Assembly (NCBI RefSeq): GCF_009696005.1
Contig: NZ_VUMV01000005.1
Location: forward strand, 124,001-188,000
Origin: Bilifractor porci
GTDB taxonomy: Bacteria > Bacillota > Clostridia > Lachnospirales > Lachnospiraceae
DNA: 64,000 bases
Direction: 5' to 3'
In this document: piece after piece, positions 1-9,101 of the stretch
How positions within the stretch are numbered: the stretch's first letter is position 1
Layout of the letters: each line of letters begins with the position of its first letter
Notes under the pieces: model-generated
What the model saw: only the letters and a program-made list of their open reading frames with translations
Databases searched by the model: none
What the model was told of the DNA's origin: nothing
Program-made: the position numbers and the translations under genes

Positions 1-1
1 G

Positions 2-235
2 AAACTGGTTCTGAACCTGGGTTACTCTCATCCGGTAGAGATGGAGGATCCGGAAGGAATTGAGACCGTCGTTGACGGCAACAAGATCACAGTAAACGGA
101 ATCTCCAAAGAGAAGGTCGGACAGTACGCGGCTGAAATCAGAGGAAAGAGAGCTCCGGAACCCTACAAGGGCAAAGGAATTAAGTATGCTGATGAAGTTA
201 TCCGCCGTAAAGTCGGCAAGACCGGTAAGAAATAA
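2..235 (+). CDS. rplF: 50S ribosomal protein L6, C-terminal part (truncated by window start)
   Basis: L6 binds 23S rRNA near the factor-binding centre of the large subunit. The open frame runs in from the window edge, so only about 77 C-terminal residues are seen. They include the [10 protein letters not shown] segment and the conserved L6 tail with [21 protein letters not shown]-type residues, which binds the sarcin-ricin region. The order L6-L18-S5-L30-L15-SecY that follows is the classical spc operon and confirms the call. The true start lies outside the window. Confidence 0.96.
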   Translation, partial: KLVLNLGYSHPVEMEDPEGIETVVDGNKITVNGISKEKVGQYAAEIRGKRAPEPYKGKGIKYADEVIRRKVGKTGKK

Positions 236-253
236 TATAAGGAGAGTGTGATC

Positions 254-622
254 ATGATTAAAAAAGTATCAAAAGCACAGGTTCGCCAGAAAAAACACAG
301 AAGAATGCGCAATAAGATTGAGGGAACTGCTGTAAGACCCCGTCTCTGTGTATTCCGCAGTGATAAAAATATGTATGCGCAGATCATTGATGATTCTACA
401 GGCAGAACCCTTGTGGCTGCCAATACCCTTCAGAAAGATGTAAAGGCTAATCTGGAAAAGACAGATGATACCGAGGCTGCAAAATATGTCGGCGGAGTAA
501 TCGGAAAGAAAGCTCTGGAAGCTGGTATCACCGAGGTTGTCTTTGACCGCAGCGGTTATATTTATCACGGTAAAGTAGAAGCTCTGGCAGACGCTGCAAG
601 AGAAGCCGGACTGAAATTCTGA
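254..622 (+). CDS. rplR: 50S ribosomal protein L18
   Basis: L18 helps bring 5S rRNA into the central protuberance of the large subunit. The 122-residue protein has the family length. It starts with a basic Lys/Arg-rich tail followed by the [20 protein letters not shown] core and ends with the typical REAGLKF. I chose ATG 254 over in-frame GTG 248 because AAGGAG at about 239-244 lies at the right distance from the ATG. It sits 18 nt after rplF and 20 nt before rpsE, in one operon. Confidence 0.97.
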   Translation: MIKKVSKAQVRQKKHRRMRNKIEGTAVRPRLCVFRSDKNMYAQIIDDSTGRTLVAANTLQKDVKANLEKTDDTEAAKYVGGVIGKKALEAGITEVVFDRSGYIYHGKVEALADAAREAGLKF

Positions 623-642
623 GAGGAAGGAGAAGAACACAC

Positions 643-1152
643 ATGAGACACGTAATCATTGATGCCAGCCAGCTTGAGCTGGAAGAGCAGGTTGTTTCCA
701 TCAAACGAGTTGTCAAGGTTGTAAAAGGTGGTCGTAACTCCCGCTTTACCGCATTGGTTATCGTAGGTGATCACAATGGTCATGTAGGCGCAGGGCTTGG
801 AAAAGCCGCAGAAATTCCGGAGGCAATCCGGAAGGGAAGAGAAGACGCCAGCAAACATCTGATCTCTGTCGCAAGAGATGAGAACGGCTCGATTCCCCAT
901 GACATGATCGGAAAATACGGAAGCGCAGAGGTGCTTCTGAAGAGAGCTCCCGAAGGTACCGGTATTATCGCCGGCGGTACGGCGCGTGCAGTGGTAGAGC
1001 TTGCCGGAATCACCAACATCCGTACCAAATGTCTCGGATCCAACAACAAGCAGAACGTTGTTCTGGCTACCCTCGAAGGCCTTCGTCAGCTGAAGACTCC
1101 GGAAGAAGTCGCAAGACTTCGCGGTAAGTCCGTAGACGAAATTCTGGCATAA
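643..1152 (+). CDS. rpsE: 30S ribosomal protein S5
   Basis: S5 is a small-subunit protein involved in decoding accuracy and mRNA entry. The 169-residue product carries the S5 double-stranded RNA-binding half ([30 protein letters not shown]) and the C-terminal half ([24 protein letters not shown]). Length is normal for the family. A GAGGAAGGAG ribosome site precedes ATG 643. It is co-directional with rplR and rpmD in the spc operon. Confidence 0.98.
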   Translation: MRHVIIDASQLELEEQVVSIKRVVKVVKGGRNSRFTALVIVGDHNGHVGAGLGKAAEIPEAIRKGREDASKHLISVARDENGSIPHDMIGKYGSAEVLLKRAPEGTGIIAGGTARAVVELAGITNIRTKCLGSNNKQNVVLATLEGLRQLKTPEEVARLRGKSVDEILA

Positions 1153-1165
1153 GGAGGACTTCAAA

Positions 1166-1348
1166 ATGGCAGATAAGAAGATTAAAGTTACATTGGTTAA
1201 GTCCACCATCGGCTGTGTTCCCAAACACAGAAAGATGATTGAGGGCATCGGATTAAGAAAATTACATCACTCAGTAGAACTTCCCGATAACGACGCGACT
1301 CGCGGAATTATCCGTCAGGTAGGCTATCTGCTGAAGGTAGAAGAGTAA
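1166..1348 (+). CDS. rpmD: 50S ribosomal protein L30
   Basis: L30 is a small large-subunit protein. The 60-residue sequence has the family core: KVTLVKSTIGC near the start, then HRKMIEGIGLRKLHHSVELPD and a C-terminal IRQVGYLLKVEE. AAGGAGGA at 1152-1159 is a strong ribosome site 6-7 nt from the ATG. The gene is 13 nt downstream of rpsE and 23 nt upstream of rplO. Confidence 0.97.
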   Translation: MADKKIKVTLVKSTIGCVPKHRKMIEGIGLRKLHHSVELPDNDATRGIIRQVGYLLKVEE

Positions 1349-1371
1349 TCTTGTCAAAGGAGGGTACCTAA

Positions 1372-1812
1372 ATGGATTTATCAAATTTGCAGCCGGCAGA
1401 TGGCTCCAGACACAGTGATAATTTCCGCAGAGGCCGCGGCCATGGTTCCGGAAACGGAAAGACCGCAGGCAAGGGGCATAAGGGACAGAAAGCACGTTCC
1501 GGAGCACCCAGACCCGGATTCGAGGGCGGCCAGATGCCTCTGTTCCGCAGACTTCCGAAGCGCGGTTTTACCTGCAGAAATTCTAAAGATATCGTGGCAG
1601 TTAACGTATCCGAGCTGGAGAGACTGGAAGACGGAACGGAAGTTACCATTGCAGCTCTTGTTGAAAACGGAATCATTTCTAATCCGAGAGACGGTGTAAA
1701 GATTCTCGGAAACGGCGAGCTTACCAAAAAGCTCAATGTAAAGGTCACTGCTTGCAGTGAAGGCGCGAAAGCCAAAATTGAAGCGGCAGGTGGAACAGTA
1801 GAGGTGGTCTGA
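1372..1812 (+). CDS. rplO: 50S ribosomal protein L15
   Basis: L15 is a late-assembly protein of the large subunit. The 146-residue sequence shows the Gly/Arg/Lys-rich extended N-terminal part ([22 protein letters not shown]) that threads into 23S rRNA, the [18 protein letters not shown] motif, and the globular C-terminal domain ending in [18 protein letters not shown] precedes the ATG. Its TGA overlaps the ATG of secY by one base, so the two are probably translationally coupled. Confidence 0.97.
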   Translation: MDLSNLQPADGSRHSDNFRRGRGHGSGNGKTAGKGHKGQKARSGAPRPGFEGGQMPLFRRLPKRGFTCRNSKDIVAVNVSELERLEDGTEVTIAALVENGIISNPRDGVKILGNGELTKKLNVKVTACSEGAKAKIEAAGGTVEVV

Positions 1813-3122
1813 TGCTTAAAACGTTACGTGATGCATTCAGGGTAAAGGAAATACGGCGCAGGTTGCTTTACGTGTGCCTGATGCTGCTGGTAATCCGATT
1901 GGCATCTCAGGTTCCAGTACCTGGCGTTGACACAGATTTTTTCAAAAATTATTTCAGCACAAACTCCAATGATGCATTCGATTTTCTGAATGCGTTCACC
2001 GGAGGCGGTTTTACGAATTTCTCGATCATGGCGCTGAGCATTACACCGTATATTACTTCGTCCATCATCGTGCAGCTGCTGACCATCGCTTTTCCGAAGC
2101 TGGAGGAAATGTCCAGAGACGGCGAAGAGGGCAGACAGAAGCTGAATCGTATCACCCGTTTTCTGACCGCAGGACTCTCTGTCTTTGAGTCCGCGGCCAT
2201 GTGCATTGGCTTCGGGAACCAGCTGATTCTGGATCTGAACGCGGTGAACGTTATTGTTGTCATCACGTCCCTGACGGCAGGTTCCTGTTTCCTGATGTGG
2301 ATCGGCGAACAGATCAATGAAAAGGGAGTCGGAAACGGAATTTCCATTGTCCTTCTGATCAATATTCTTTCGCGGGTTCCTCAGGATATGATTACTCTCT
2401 ATGAGAACTTTGTGAAGGGCAAATCGATTGCCAGGGCGACGGTTGCCTGGTGTGTCATTGCCGCCATTATTGTCGGCGTTACCGTTCTCACACTAATCCT
2501 GAACGGTGCGGAGAGACACATCCCGGTACAGTATTCACAGAAAATGGTCGGACGCAGGCTGGTCGGCGGCCAGTCCTCGCACATTCCGCTCAAGGTCAAC
2601 ACGGGCGGCGTGATTCCTATCATTTTTGCTTCTTCCATCATGTCTTTTCCGGGCATTATTGTCGCGTTTACCGGCAAAAATCCGGGAGGATGGGCTGGCA
2701 GAATCCTGAATATGCTCAGCTCCAGCTATTGGTTCAAGCCCAGTGACTGGTTCCCGACACTGGGAGTCGTCATTTATGTTCTGCTTGTTATATTCTTTGC
2801 GTATTTTTACACGTCGATCACTTTCAATCCGATTGAAGTGGCCGATAACATGAAAAAGCAGGGCGGCTTTATTCCGGGCATCCGCCCCGGAAAGGCAACG
2901 GAGGATTATCTGAATTCCGTTCTGAAATATATCATTTTCATTGGTGCTGCCGGGCTGGTCATTGTCTGCGTCATACCGCATATCTTTAACGGCCTGTTCA
3001 GCGCGGATGTTTCCTTCGGAGGAACATCTCTGATTATTATTGTATCGGTTATCCTGGAGACCATGACTCAGGTGGAATCCATGATGCTGGTGAGAAATTA
3101 CAGAGGCTTCCTTTCAGACTAA
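1812..3122 (+). CDS. secY: Protein translocase subunit SecY
   Basis: SecY is the membrane channel of the general secretion pathway, working with SecE/SecG and SecA at the cytoplasmic membrane. The 436-residue protein is of usual length. It has about ten hydrophobic segments, the early RLASQVPVPGVD motif, GNGISIVLLINI around residue 177, and the cytoplasmic loop with MKKQGGFIPGIRPGKATEDYL near residue 350. The ATG overlaps the rplO stop. It is the last gene of the spc block here, since a hairpin follows the stop and adk has its own promoter. Confidence 0.98.
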   Translation: MLKTLRDAFRVKEIRRRLLYVCLMLLVIRLASQVPVPGVDTDFFKNYFSTNSNDAFDFLNAFTGGGFTNFSIMALSITPYITSSIIVQLLTIAFPKLEEMSRDGEEGRQKLNRITRFLTAGLSVFESAAMCIGFGNQLILDLNAVNVIVVITSLTAGSCFLMWIGEQINEKGVGNGISIVLLINILSRVPQDMITLYENFVKGKSIARATVAWCVIAAIIVGVTVLTLILNGAERHIPVQYSQKMVGRRLVGGQSSHIPLKVNTGGVIPIIFASSIMSFPGIIVAFTGKNPGGWAGRILNMLSSSYWFKPSDWFPTLGVVIYVLLVIFFAYFYTSITFNPIEVADNMKKQGGFIPGIRPGKATEDYLNSVLKYIIFIGAAGLVIVCVIPHIFNGLFSADVSFGGTSLIIIVSVILETMTQVESMMLVRNYRGFLSD

Positions 3123-3140
3123 TAGGGGACAGGGAATCGG

Positions 3141-3176
3141 CAGGCCGCGTTTATCGCAGCCTGTCTTTTCTGTTTT
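3141..3176 (+). terminator. Probable terminator after secY
   Basis: CAGGCCGCG and CGCAGCCTG form a hairpin with one mismatch and a short AT loop, followed by TCTTTTCTGTTTT. It lies 18 nt after the secY stop and before the adk promoter. Confidence 0.7.
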
Positions 3177-3183
3177 ATGCCGG

Positions 3184-3213
3184 TTGATTCAGTCCCGCAG
3201 CAGATGTTATAAT
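3184..3213 (+). promoter_or_regulatory. Sigma-A type promoter for adk-map-infA
   Basis: TTGATT (3184-3189) and TATAAT (3208-3213) are separated by 18 nt. A TGT directly before the -10 makes it an extended -10 promoter. It lies between the secY terminator and adk. Confidence 0.7.
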
Positions 3214-3285
3214 TTTTGTTAGTGTTGTAAACGAAAAACGAGAGAAGCCGGCGCTGCCGGGATTTCAGAAAACGGAGGATTCAGG

Positions 3286-3927
3286 ATGAAGGTAATTATG
3301 CTTGGAGCGCCAGGAGCTGGCAAAGGAACGCAGGCAAAGCAGATTGCAGAAAAGTATTCGGTGCCGCATATTTCCACCGGGGATATTTTTCGGGCAAATA
3401 TAAAAAACGGTACGGAACTTGGTAAAAAGGCGAAAGCCTATATGGACCAGGGGCTTCTGGTTCCGGATGAGCTGACCTGTGATCTTGTGGTAGACCGGAT
3501 TTCACAGCCGGATGCCGCCAACGGGTATGTCCTTGACGGATTTCCCCGGACCATTCCGCAGGCGGAGGCTCTGACCAGGGCACTTGCCTCCAGGGGAGAA
3601 AAAATTGATTTTGCCATTGACGTAGAGGTGCCGGATGAAAATATTATCAGCCGGATGTCCGGACGCCGTGCATGTCTCTCATGCGGCGCAACGTATCATG
3701 TAGAATTTAATCCGCCTGTCAAAGAAGGCGTCTGCGATGTTTGCGGAAGTCAGCTGGTTCTCCGCGATGACGATAAGCCGGAGACGGTGCAGAAACGTCT
3801 GGATGTCTATCACGCGCAGACACAGCCGCTGATTGATTACTACAAAGCGGCAGGTGTTCTAAGAACGGTAGACGGAACCCAGGATATCCGGAAGGTCTTC
3901 CAGGATATTACAGAGATTCTGGGCTGA
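3286..3927 (+). CDS. adk: Adenylate kinase (zinc-LID type)
   Basis: Interconverts ATP + AMP and 2 ADP in the cytoplasm. The 213-residue protein begins with the P-loop [11 protein letters not shown], has the nucleotide-binding [13 protein letters not shown] segment near residue 85, and a long LID domain. The LID carries two Cys pairs, CLSCG and CDVCG, so it is the zinc-binding form common in Gram-positive bacteria. GGAGGATTCAGG precedes ATG 3286. The map start follows after 13 nt, the usual secY-adk-map-infA order of Firmicutes. Confidence 0.98.
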   Translation: MKVIMLGAPGAGKGTQAKQIAEKYSVPHISTGDIFRANIKNGTELGKKAKAYMDQGLLVPDELTCDLVVDRISQPDAANGYVLDGFPRTIPQAEALTRALASRGEKIDFAIDVEVPDENIISRMSGRRACLSCGATYHVEFNPPVKEGVCDVCGSQLVLRDDDKPETVQKRLDVYHAQTQPLIDYYKAAGVLRTVDGTQDIRKVFQDITEILG

Positions 3928-3940
3928 GCGGGAAGGTCAG

Positions 3941-4705
3941 ATGTCAGTCACAATAAAAAGCAGATTGGAAATTGAACAGATGAGGGAATCCTGCCGCCTG
4001 CTGGAGCAGGTATTCCTTCATCTGGAAGAGATGATAGAGCCCGGAGTCACCACAGGGGAAATTAACCGGGAAGGTGAAAAAATGATCCGCGCCTGCGGGG
4101 GAATTCCTAATTTCCTGAATTACAACGGATATCCGGCCAGTATCTGTACATCTGTCAATGATGAGGTCGTACACGGAATTCCCAGTCGGGAGCGGATTCT
4201 TAAAGAAGGGGATATCATCAGTCTTGACGCCGGCCTGATCTGGAAGGGATACCATTCGGATATGGCAAGGACCATAGGCGTCGGGACGATCAGCCCGGAG
4301 GCACAGAAACTGATTGATATTACGCGCCAGTCCTTTTTTGAGGGAATGAAGTTTGCCGTAGCCGGACACCATCTTCATGAGATCTCAGAGGCGATCGGCA
4401 GCTACGCGGAATCCTGCGGATGCGGCGTGGTGAGGGAACTGTGCGGCCACGGAATCGGAACCTCGCTGCACGAGGATCCCATGATTCCGAATTATGCCGT
4501 AAAGAGCCGGGGAATCCGCCTGCAGCCGCGTATGACGCTTGCTGTGGAGCCGATGCTTACGGCAGGAAAACCGGAGGTTCGCTGGCTTGCGGACAAGTGG
4601 ACAGTAGTAACGGCAGATCATTCCCTGGCTGCCCATTATGAAAATACAATCGTTATCACAGAAGGGGACCCGGAAATTCTGACTCTCACCGGGCAGGAGC
4701 GCTGA
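3941..4705 (+). CDS. map: Methionine aminopeptidase, type I
   Basis: Removes the N-terminal methionine from nascent proteins and uses two divalent metal ions. The 254-residue product has the type Ia length with no zinc-finger extension. The metal ligands can be recognised in HGIPS, the SLDAGLIWKGYHSDMART region (two Asp), GHGIGTSLHEDP (His) and the late VEPM and ENTIVIT glutamates. It is 13 nt downstream of adk, in the same operon. Confidence 0.97.
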   Translation: MSVTIKSRLEIEQMRESCRLLEQVFLHLEEMIEPGVTTGEINREGEKMIRACGGIPNFLNYNGYPASICTSVNDEVVHGIPSRERILKEGDIISLDAGLIWKGYHSDMARTIGVGTISPEAQKLIDITRQSFFEGMKFAVAGHHLHEISEAIGSYAESCGCGVVRELCGHGIGTSLHEDPMIPNYAVKSRGIRLQPRMTLAVEPMLTAGKPEVRWLADKWTVVTADHSLAAHYENTIVITEGDPEILTLTGQER

Positions 4706-4807
4706 AAAGACGCACGCCCTGCGGACTGCGGATGTTGAGAGGCATGTTCTGCAGACTGCGTAGGCAGAGATGCCGGCGGGAGCCGTACCGAAGGATGGAG
4801 AAAAAAC

Positions 4808-5104
4808 ATGAGACAGCTGGAAAAGGGCATGTTTGCCAGAAGCCTGGCGGGGCACGACAAGGGCAGGCTGTATATCATAACGGGAACAGAGGAAGAGGGC
4901 GGCAGGGTTTACCTTGCGGATGGCGTCCATCACACGGTGGACAGACCCAAGGCCAAAAAAAGAATGCACATTCAGCCGGATTACCACACAGATCCGGGAC
5001 TGAAGAAAAAAACAGAGCGGGATCTTACGATTACCGACGCGGATATCCGCGAAGCGATTTATATCAAGGAGGAGAAAGCAGATGTCAAAAACAGATGTAA
5101 TTGA
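4808..5104 (+). CDS. KOW-domain RNA-binding protein (L14e/L6e/L27e-like)
   Basis: A 98-residue basic protein lies between map and infA. The N-terminal half (residues 5-45) reads like a KOW/SH3 barrel: [20 protein letters not shown], then a turn and VYLADG. The C-terminal tail is highly charged with KKK and EEK stretches. Such proteins are common in this position in clostridia and are annotated as L14E-like. A role in ribosome assembly or translation is inferred only from position and fold. GGAG at 4798 serves as a ribosome site. Its last 23 nt overlap infA, which implies translational coupling. Confidence 0.8.
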   Translation: MRQLEKGMFARSLAGHDKGRLYIITGTEEEGGRVYLADGVHHTVDRPKAKKRMHIQPDYHTDPGLKKKTERDLTITDADIREAIYIKEEKADVKNRCN

Positions 5105-5300
5105 AGTGGAGGGCGTCGTTCTGGAAAAACTTCCGAACGCCATGTTCCGGGTGGAACTGGAGAATAAGCATGTGGTTCTCGCGCATATCAGCGGGAAACT
5201 CCGCATGAATTATATTCGCATCCTTCCCGGAGATAAGGTTACACTTGAGCTGAGTCCCTACGACCTGGACAAAGGCAGAATCATCTGGAGAGATAAATAA
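5082..5300 (+). CDS. infA: Translation initiation factor IF-1
   Basis: IF-1 binds the ribosomal A site during initiation. The 72-residue OB-fold protein has all family landmarks: [26 protein letters not shown], then [31 protein letters not shown] and the final [17 protein letters not shown] lies inside the end of the upstream KOW gene at about 5067-5075. A terminator-like hairpin follows within 15 nt of its stop. Confidence 0.98.
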   Translation: MSKTDVIEVEGVVLEKLPNAMFRVELENKHVVLAHISGKLRMNYIRILPGDKVTLELSPYDLDKGRIIWRDK

Positions 5301-5313
5301 TGCAGATTTTCCC

Positions 5314-5347
5314 GGCGGCCTGAACAGCTGCCGCTTTTGTTTTTTTG
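5314..5347 (+). terminator. Terminator after infA
   Basis: GCGGC (5315-5319) and GCCGC (5330-5334) form a short GC hairpin followed by TTTTGTTTTTTT. It separates the adk-infA unit from the next promoter. Confidence 0.7.
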
Positions 5348-5430
5348 CTCGGTATTTTTGGCTTTTCCCCTGGCATGGTGCCTTGAATTGCCCCGTTTCT
5401 TCTAAACTCCCTGGCGTAAAAAAAAATTTC

Positions 5431-5459
5431 TTGCGCACGCCGGAACCCTGTGTTACAAT
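5431..5459 (+). promoter_or_regulatory. Promoter for rpmJ-rpsM-rpsK-rpsD-rpoA-rplQ
   Basis: TTGCGC (5431-5436) and TACAAT (5454-5459) are 17 nt apart, with TGT before the -10 (extended -10). It lies 125 nt upstream of rpmJ in an otherwise non-coding gap. Confidence 0.7.
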
Positions 5460-5583
5460 GCTAGCTGTATCTCTGTGCGCAATTTTACGGATTAACCCAC
5501 CGGAAAGCCGCGCAGGGCGCTTCAAAGCGCTTGTTCAGAGCTGCAGAAACTGTTGTTTTCAATACCAGGAAGGGAGGATACTC

Positions 5584-5697
5584 ATGAAGGTAAGATCTTC
5601 TGTAAAACCGATGTGCGAAAAGTGCAAGGTTATCAAAAGAAAAGGCAGTATTCGTATCATTTGTGAGAATCCAAAGCATAAACAGCGCCAGGGCTGA
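5584..5697 (+). CDS. rpmJ: 50S ribosomal protein L36 (zinc-ribbon form)
   Basis: The 37-residue protein [16 protein letters not shown]... is the smallest ribosomal protein. It is the C+ (zinc-binding) form: Cys11 and Cys14 in CEKC, then Cys27 and His32. GGAAGGGAGG at 5569-5578 is the ribosome site. It starts the alpha operon here, with a 312-nt gap before rpsM that holds a long hairpin. Confidence 0.97.
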   Translation: MKVRSSVKPMCEKCKVIKRKGSIRIICENPKHKQRQG

Positions 5698-5785
5698 TGC
5701 TGTCACCGGCACCTGAAACTGCTTATGTCGGGCAATTCCGCCGGAACTGTCCGGAAAGTCGATTCCGCAGGCTGCGGTATCGCAG

Positions 5786-5843
5786 AATATTATAATGTAA
5801 GAAACCTGACTGGGCTGCGTCAGGATACCTTCTTTATAATATT
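5786..5843 (+). promoter_or_regulatory. Long imperfect hairpin in the rpmJ-rpsM gap (candidate leader structure)
   Basis: AATATTATAA (5786-5795) pairs perfectly with TTATAATATT (5834-5843). Inside it, CCTGAC (5805-5810) pairs with GTCAGG (5819-5824), and AAGAA faces TTCTT. The structure fills the only sizeable gap of the alpha operon (5698-6009), where no convincing gene was found. A ribosomal-protein-responsive leader or an RNA processing site is possible but unproven. It has no U tract, so it is not a classical terminator. Confidence 0.5.
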
Positions 5844-6009
5844 ACTTAATACTTCCGTCGCCCGGTCCGGGTTTTCGGAAGAAAGGCCGCTGTCGTCTTC
5901 ATGCGGCTGGATGCGTCATACCGGCATCCCAATTAAGATGATATTTTAGACAGATCAGCGTATCATCGAATGAAAACTTGCTGCTGGTCAGGAAAAGGAG
6001 GAAAAGCAC

Positions 6010-6378
6010 ATGGCTCGTATAGCTGGTGTAGACTTACCAAGAGACAAGAGGGTGGAAATAGGCCTTACCTATATCTACGGCATTGGAAGAGCATCATCCA
6101 ATCGTATTCTTGCGCAGGCTGGAGTAAATCCGGATACACGTGTGAGAGATCTGACAGATGAAGAGGTTAAGAAAATTGCCGGAGTAATCGACGAGACTCA
6201 GACCGTAGAAGGTGATCTGAGACGTCAGGTTGCCATGGATATCAAACGTCTTCAGGAAATCGGATGCTATCGTGGAATCCGTCATAGAAAAGGACTTCCT
6301 GTACGTGGTCAGAAGACCAAGACAAATGCCAGAACCCGCAAAGGTCCGAGAAGAACTGTTGCAAATAAGAAGAAATAA
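6010..6378 (+). CDS. rpsM: 30S ribosomal protein S13
   Basis: S13 lies in the small-subunit head and contacts tRNA and L5. The 122-residue protein begins [26 protein letters not shown] (helix-two-turn-helix). It has the [30 protein letters not shown] segment and a basic tail. AAAAGGAGGAAAAG at 5995-6008 is the ribosome site. It begins the rpsM-rpsK-rpsD-rpoA-rplQ run. Confidence 0.98.
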   Translation: MARIAGVDLPRDKRVEIGLTYIYGIGRASSNRILAQAGVNPDTRVRDLTDEEVKKIAGVIDETQTVEGDLRRQVAMDIKRLQEIGCYRGIRHRKGLPVRGQKTKTNARTRKGPRRTVANKKK

Positions 6379-6415
6379 TCGCTGATAGAACAGAAAGTGT
6401 AGGTTAGTTTTTATT

Positions 6416-6808
6416 ATGGCTAAAGTGACGAAAAAAACGACAAAGCGTCGTGTCAAGAAAAACGTTGAACGTGGACAGGCACATATTCAGGCATCTTTCA
6501 ACAATACAATCGTAACGCTGACAGATACTGAGGGCAATGCTCTTTCCTGGGCAAGCGCCGGTGGCCTTGGGTTCAAAGGTTCAAGGAAATCTACGCCTTA
6601 TGCTGCACAGATGGCAGCGGAGACTGCGACAAAGGCAGCTCTGGTTCATGGTTTGAAGAGCGTAGATGTATTTGTAAAGGGACCCGGTTCAGGCCGTGAG
6701 GCTGCAATCCGCGCACTGGCTGCAGCAGGCCTTGAGGTTACCAGCATTTGTGATGTGACGCCGGTACCGCATAATGGTTGCCGTCCGCCGAAACGTAGAA
6801 GAGTATAA
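6416..6808 (+). CDS. rpsK: 30S ribosomal protein S11
   Basis: S11 forms part of the small-subunit platform near the mRNA exit. The 130-residue protein shows [28 protein letters not shown] and ends [16 protein letters not shown], both diagnostic. The Shine-Dalgarno sequence is unusually weak: GTAGGTTAG lies 10-18 nt before the ATG and no AGGAGG is present. Translation may therefore depend on coupling with rpsM, 37 nt upstream. Confidence 0.98.
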   Translation: MAKVTKKTTKRRVKKNVERGQAHIQASFNNTIVTLTDTEGNALSWASAGGLGFKGSRKSTPYAAQMAAETATKAALVHGLKSVDVFVKGPGSGREAAIRALAAAGLEVTSICDVTPVPHNGCRPPKRRRV

Positions 6809-6825
6809 TTCAGGAGGTCATTGTA

Positions 6826-7419
6826 ATGGCAGTAAACAGAGTACCGGTACTGAAGAGATGCAGAGCCCTTGGACTGGAGCCTGTATATCTGGGTATTGAT
6901 AAAAAATCTAGACGTCAGCTGAAGCGTTCCAGCAGAAAGGTATCCGAGTACGGATTACAGCTGCGTGAGAAACAGAAAGCAAAGTTCATCTACGGTGTTC
7001 TTGAAAAACCGTTCCGCAACTATTATAAGAAGGCAGACCGCATGAAAGGACAGACCGGTGAGAATCTGATGAAGATGCTCGAACTCCGTCTTGACAATGT
7101 GATCTTCCGTATGGGATGGGCAAGAACCAGAAAAGAAGCAAGACAGATGGTTGACCACAAGTTTGTTCTGGTAAACGGCAAACAGGTCAACATCCCCTCT
7201 TACCAGGTAAAAGCCGGCGATACCATCGAGATCAAGGAGAGCCGGAAATCCGGACAGAGAATGAAAGATATCCTGGACGCAACATCCGGACGCACAACAC
7301 CGGAGTGGCTTGATGTCAATGCGGACACTCTGCAGGGCAGCATCAAGGAAGTACCGTCCCGCGAGATGATTGATGTTCCGGTGGACGAGATGCTTATCGT
7401 CGAGTTGTACTCCAAATAA
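6826..7419 (+). CDS. rpsD: 30S ribosomal protein S4
   Basis: S4 is a primary 16S rRNA-binding protein and an assembly initiator. The 197-residue product has the S4 N-terminal domain, here beginning MAVNRVPVLKRCRALGLEP with only one Cys in that region, so the Zn site of some S4 proteins is not present. It also has the S4 RNA-binding domain with MLELRLDNVIFRMGWARTRKEARQMVDHKFVLVNG. CAGGAGGTC precedes the ATG. It lies within the alpha operon. Confidence 0.97.
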   Translation: MAVNRVPVLKRCRALGLEPVYLGIDKKSRRQLKRSSRKVSEYGLQLREKQKAKFIYGVLEKPFRNYYKKADRMKGQTGENLMKMLELRLDNVIFRMGWARTRKEARQMVDHKFVLVNGKQVNIPSYQVKAGDTIEIKESRKSGQRMKDILDATSGRTTPEWLDVNADTLQGSIKEVPSREMIDVPVDEMLIVELYSK

Positions 7420-7460
7420 GTAATTTCGGTGTTTATCCCTATTGAAGGAGGGGCTTGCGA

Positions 7461-8423
7461 GTGTTTGATTTTAACAAACCAAAAATTGAGATCACAGAGA
7501 TTTCAGATGATAAGAAGTTCGGCAGATTTGTTGTGGAGCCTCTGGAAAGAGGGTACGGCACAACACTGGGGAATTCTCTTCGCAGAATCATGCTTTCTTC
7601 TCTGCCCGGCGCAGCGATCAGCCAGGTAAAGATTGAGGGAGTCCTCCATGAATTTAGTTCCATTCCTGGCGTTAAGGAAGATGTCACTGAGATTATCATG
7701 AATCTGAAAAGCCTCAATATCAGGAATAACAGTGAGACGGATGAACCGAAAACTGCTTATATCGAGTATGAGGGCGAGGGTGTAGTACGCGGTTCTGATA
7801 TCCAGGCAGATCAGGATATCGAAATTGTAAACCCGGACCAGGTGATAGCGACACTGAACGGCGGACCGGACTGCAAGCTTTACATGGAGCTTACCATTAC
7901 AAAGGGACGCGGCTATGTGGGCGCGGACAAGGCTAAGACAGACGATATGCCGATCGGCGTCATCGCTGTGGATGCTATCTATACCCCGGTTGAGCGTGTG
8001 AACATGACCGTGGAAAATACCCGTGTCGGCCAGGTCACCGATTACGACAAACTCACACTGGATGTCTACACGAATGGGACGCTGGGGCCGGATGAGGCGG
8101 TAAGCCTTGCGGCAAAGGTTCTCAGTGAGCATCTGAAGCTGTTTATTGATCTTTCGGAGAACGCGAAATCTGCGGAAGTGATGATCGAGAAAAAGGATAA
8201 CGAGAAGGAAAAAGTTCTGGAGATGAATATTGACGAGCTGGAACTTTCCGTCCGTTCCTATAACTGCCTGAAGCGCGCCGGAATCAATACCGTGGAAGAG
8301 CTCTGCAGCAAAACCCCGGAAGACATGATGAAGGTCCGCAACCTGGGACGTAAGTCTCTGGAGGAGGTTCTTGCCAAGCTGAATGAGCTCGGCCTTTCTC
8401 TCAGTCCCAGCGAGGAGCAGTAA
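7461..8423 (+). CDS. rpoA: DNA-directed RNA polymerase subunit alpha
   Basis: The alpha subunit nucleates polymerase assembly and its C-terminal domain contacts UP elements and activators. The 320-residue product has the N-terminal dimer domain ([20 protein letters not shown] near residue 35) and a C-terminal domain with [21 protein letters not shown] and [16 protein letters not shown] chose GTG 7461 over in-frame TTG 7455 because AAGGAGG (7445-7451) is 9 nt from GTG and only 3 nt from TTG. The family N-terminus also starts at this FDFNKP segment. Confidence 0.96.
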   Translation: MFDFNKPKIEITEISDDKKFGRFVVEPLERGYGTTLGNSLRRIMLSSLPGAAISQVKIEGVLHEFSSIPGVKEDVTEIIMNLKSLNIRNNSETDEPKTAYIEYEGEGVVRGSDIQADQDIEIVNPDQVIATLNGGPDCKLYMELTITKGRGYVGADKAKTDDMPIGVIAVDAIYTPVERVNMTVENTRVGQVTDYDKLTLDVYTNGTLGPDEAVSLAAKVLSEHLKLFIDLSENAKSAEVMIEKKDNEKEKVLEMNIDELELSVRSYNCLKRAGINTVEELCSKTPEDMMKVRNLGRKSLEEVLAKLNELGLSLSPSEEQ

Positions 8424-8538
8424 GGTGGATCAGTAAGACCGATGTGCGTGGTCTGCCGGAAAAACCAGATGGATGACAGTGAGCGGCCAGTAAGTCCGAA
8501 GAAGCGTGGCCGCCCGCTCCACTTAGGAGGAAAAAATT

Positions 8539-9075
8539 ATGGCAAAGTACAGAAAACTTGGCAGAACATCTGATCAGAGGAAGGCTCTGCTCAGAAACCA
8601 GGTGACAAACCTGATGGTTCACGGAAAAATCCGCACTACAGAGACCAAGGCAAAAGAAGTTTCCAAAATCGCGGAGGGACTGATTGCTCTGGCTGTCCGT
8701 GAGAAGGATGACTATGAGACCGTGACCGTTAAGGTTAAGGTTCCGCAGAAGGATGCCGACGGAAAACGTGTAAAAGAAGTTAAGGATGGAAAGAAGGTTA
8801 CCGTCTATACGGAGCAGGAGAAGGAAATCAAAAAAGATAATCCTGCCAGACTTCACGCACGCCGTCAGATGCTTAAGGTATTCTATCCCGTGAAGGAAGT
8901 TCCCAAAGAAGCAAAGGGAAGAAAGAAAAACACGAAGGATGTTGACCTCGTAGCGAAGATGTTCGATGAAATCGCACCGAAGTACGAGGGAAGAAACGGC
9001 GGTTATACCAGAATCGTTAAAATCGGTCAGCGTAAGGGCGACGCAGCTATGGAAGTGCTGCTGGAGCTTGTCTGA
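8539..9075 (+). CDS. rplQ: 50S ribosomal protein L17, extended form
   Basis: L17 lies near the peptide exit tunnel. The N-terminal half (YRKLGRTSDQRKALLRNQVTNLMVHGKIRTTETKAKEVSKIAE) and the end (GGYTRIVKIGQRKGDAAMEVLLELV) are standard. The protein is 178 residues, clearly longer than the 115-130 residues usual for bacteria. A Lys/Glu-rich insertion at about residues 60-120 separates the two conserved parts. TTAGGAGGAAAAA precedes the ATG. A 115-nt gap with hairpins separates it from rpoA. Confidence 0.95.
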   Translation: MAKYRKLGRTSDQRKALLRNQVTNLMVHGKIRTTETKAKEVSKIAEGLIALAVREKDDYETVTVKVKVPQKDADGKRVKEVKDGKKVTVYTEQEKEIKKDNPARLHARRQMLKVFYPVKEVPKEAKGRKKNTKDVDLVAKMFDEIAPKYEGRNGGYTRIVKIGQRKGDAAMEVLLELV

Positions 9076-9101
9076 CTTCAGGCGGTCTGAAAGAAACGTG
9101 A

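Noticed and set aside
5725-5949. Possible 74-residue gene between rpmJ and rpsM
   Set aside because: No ribosome site and no family resemblance; it covers the hairpin at 5786-5843.
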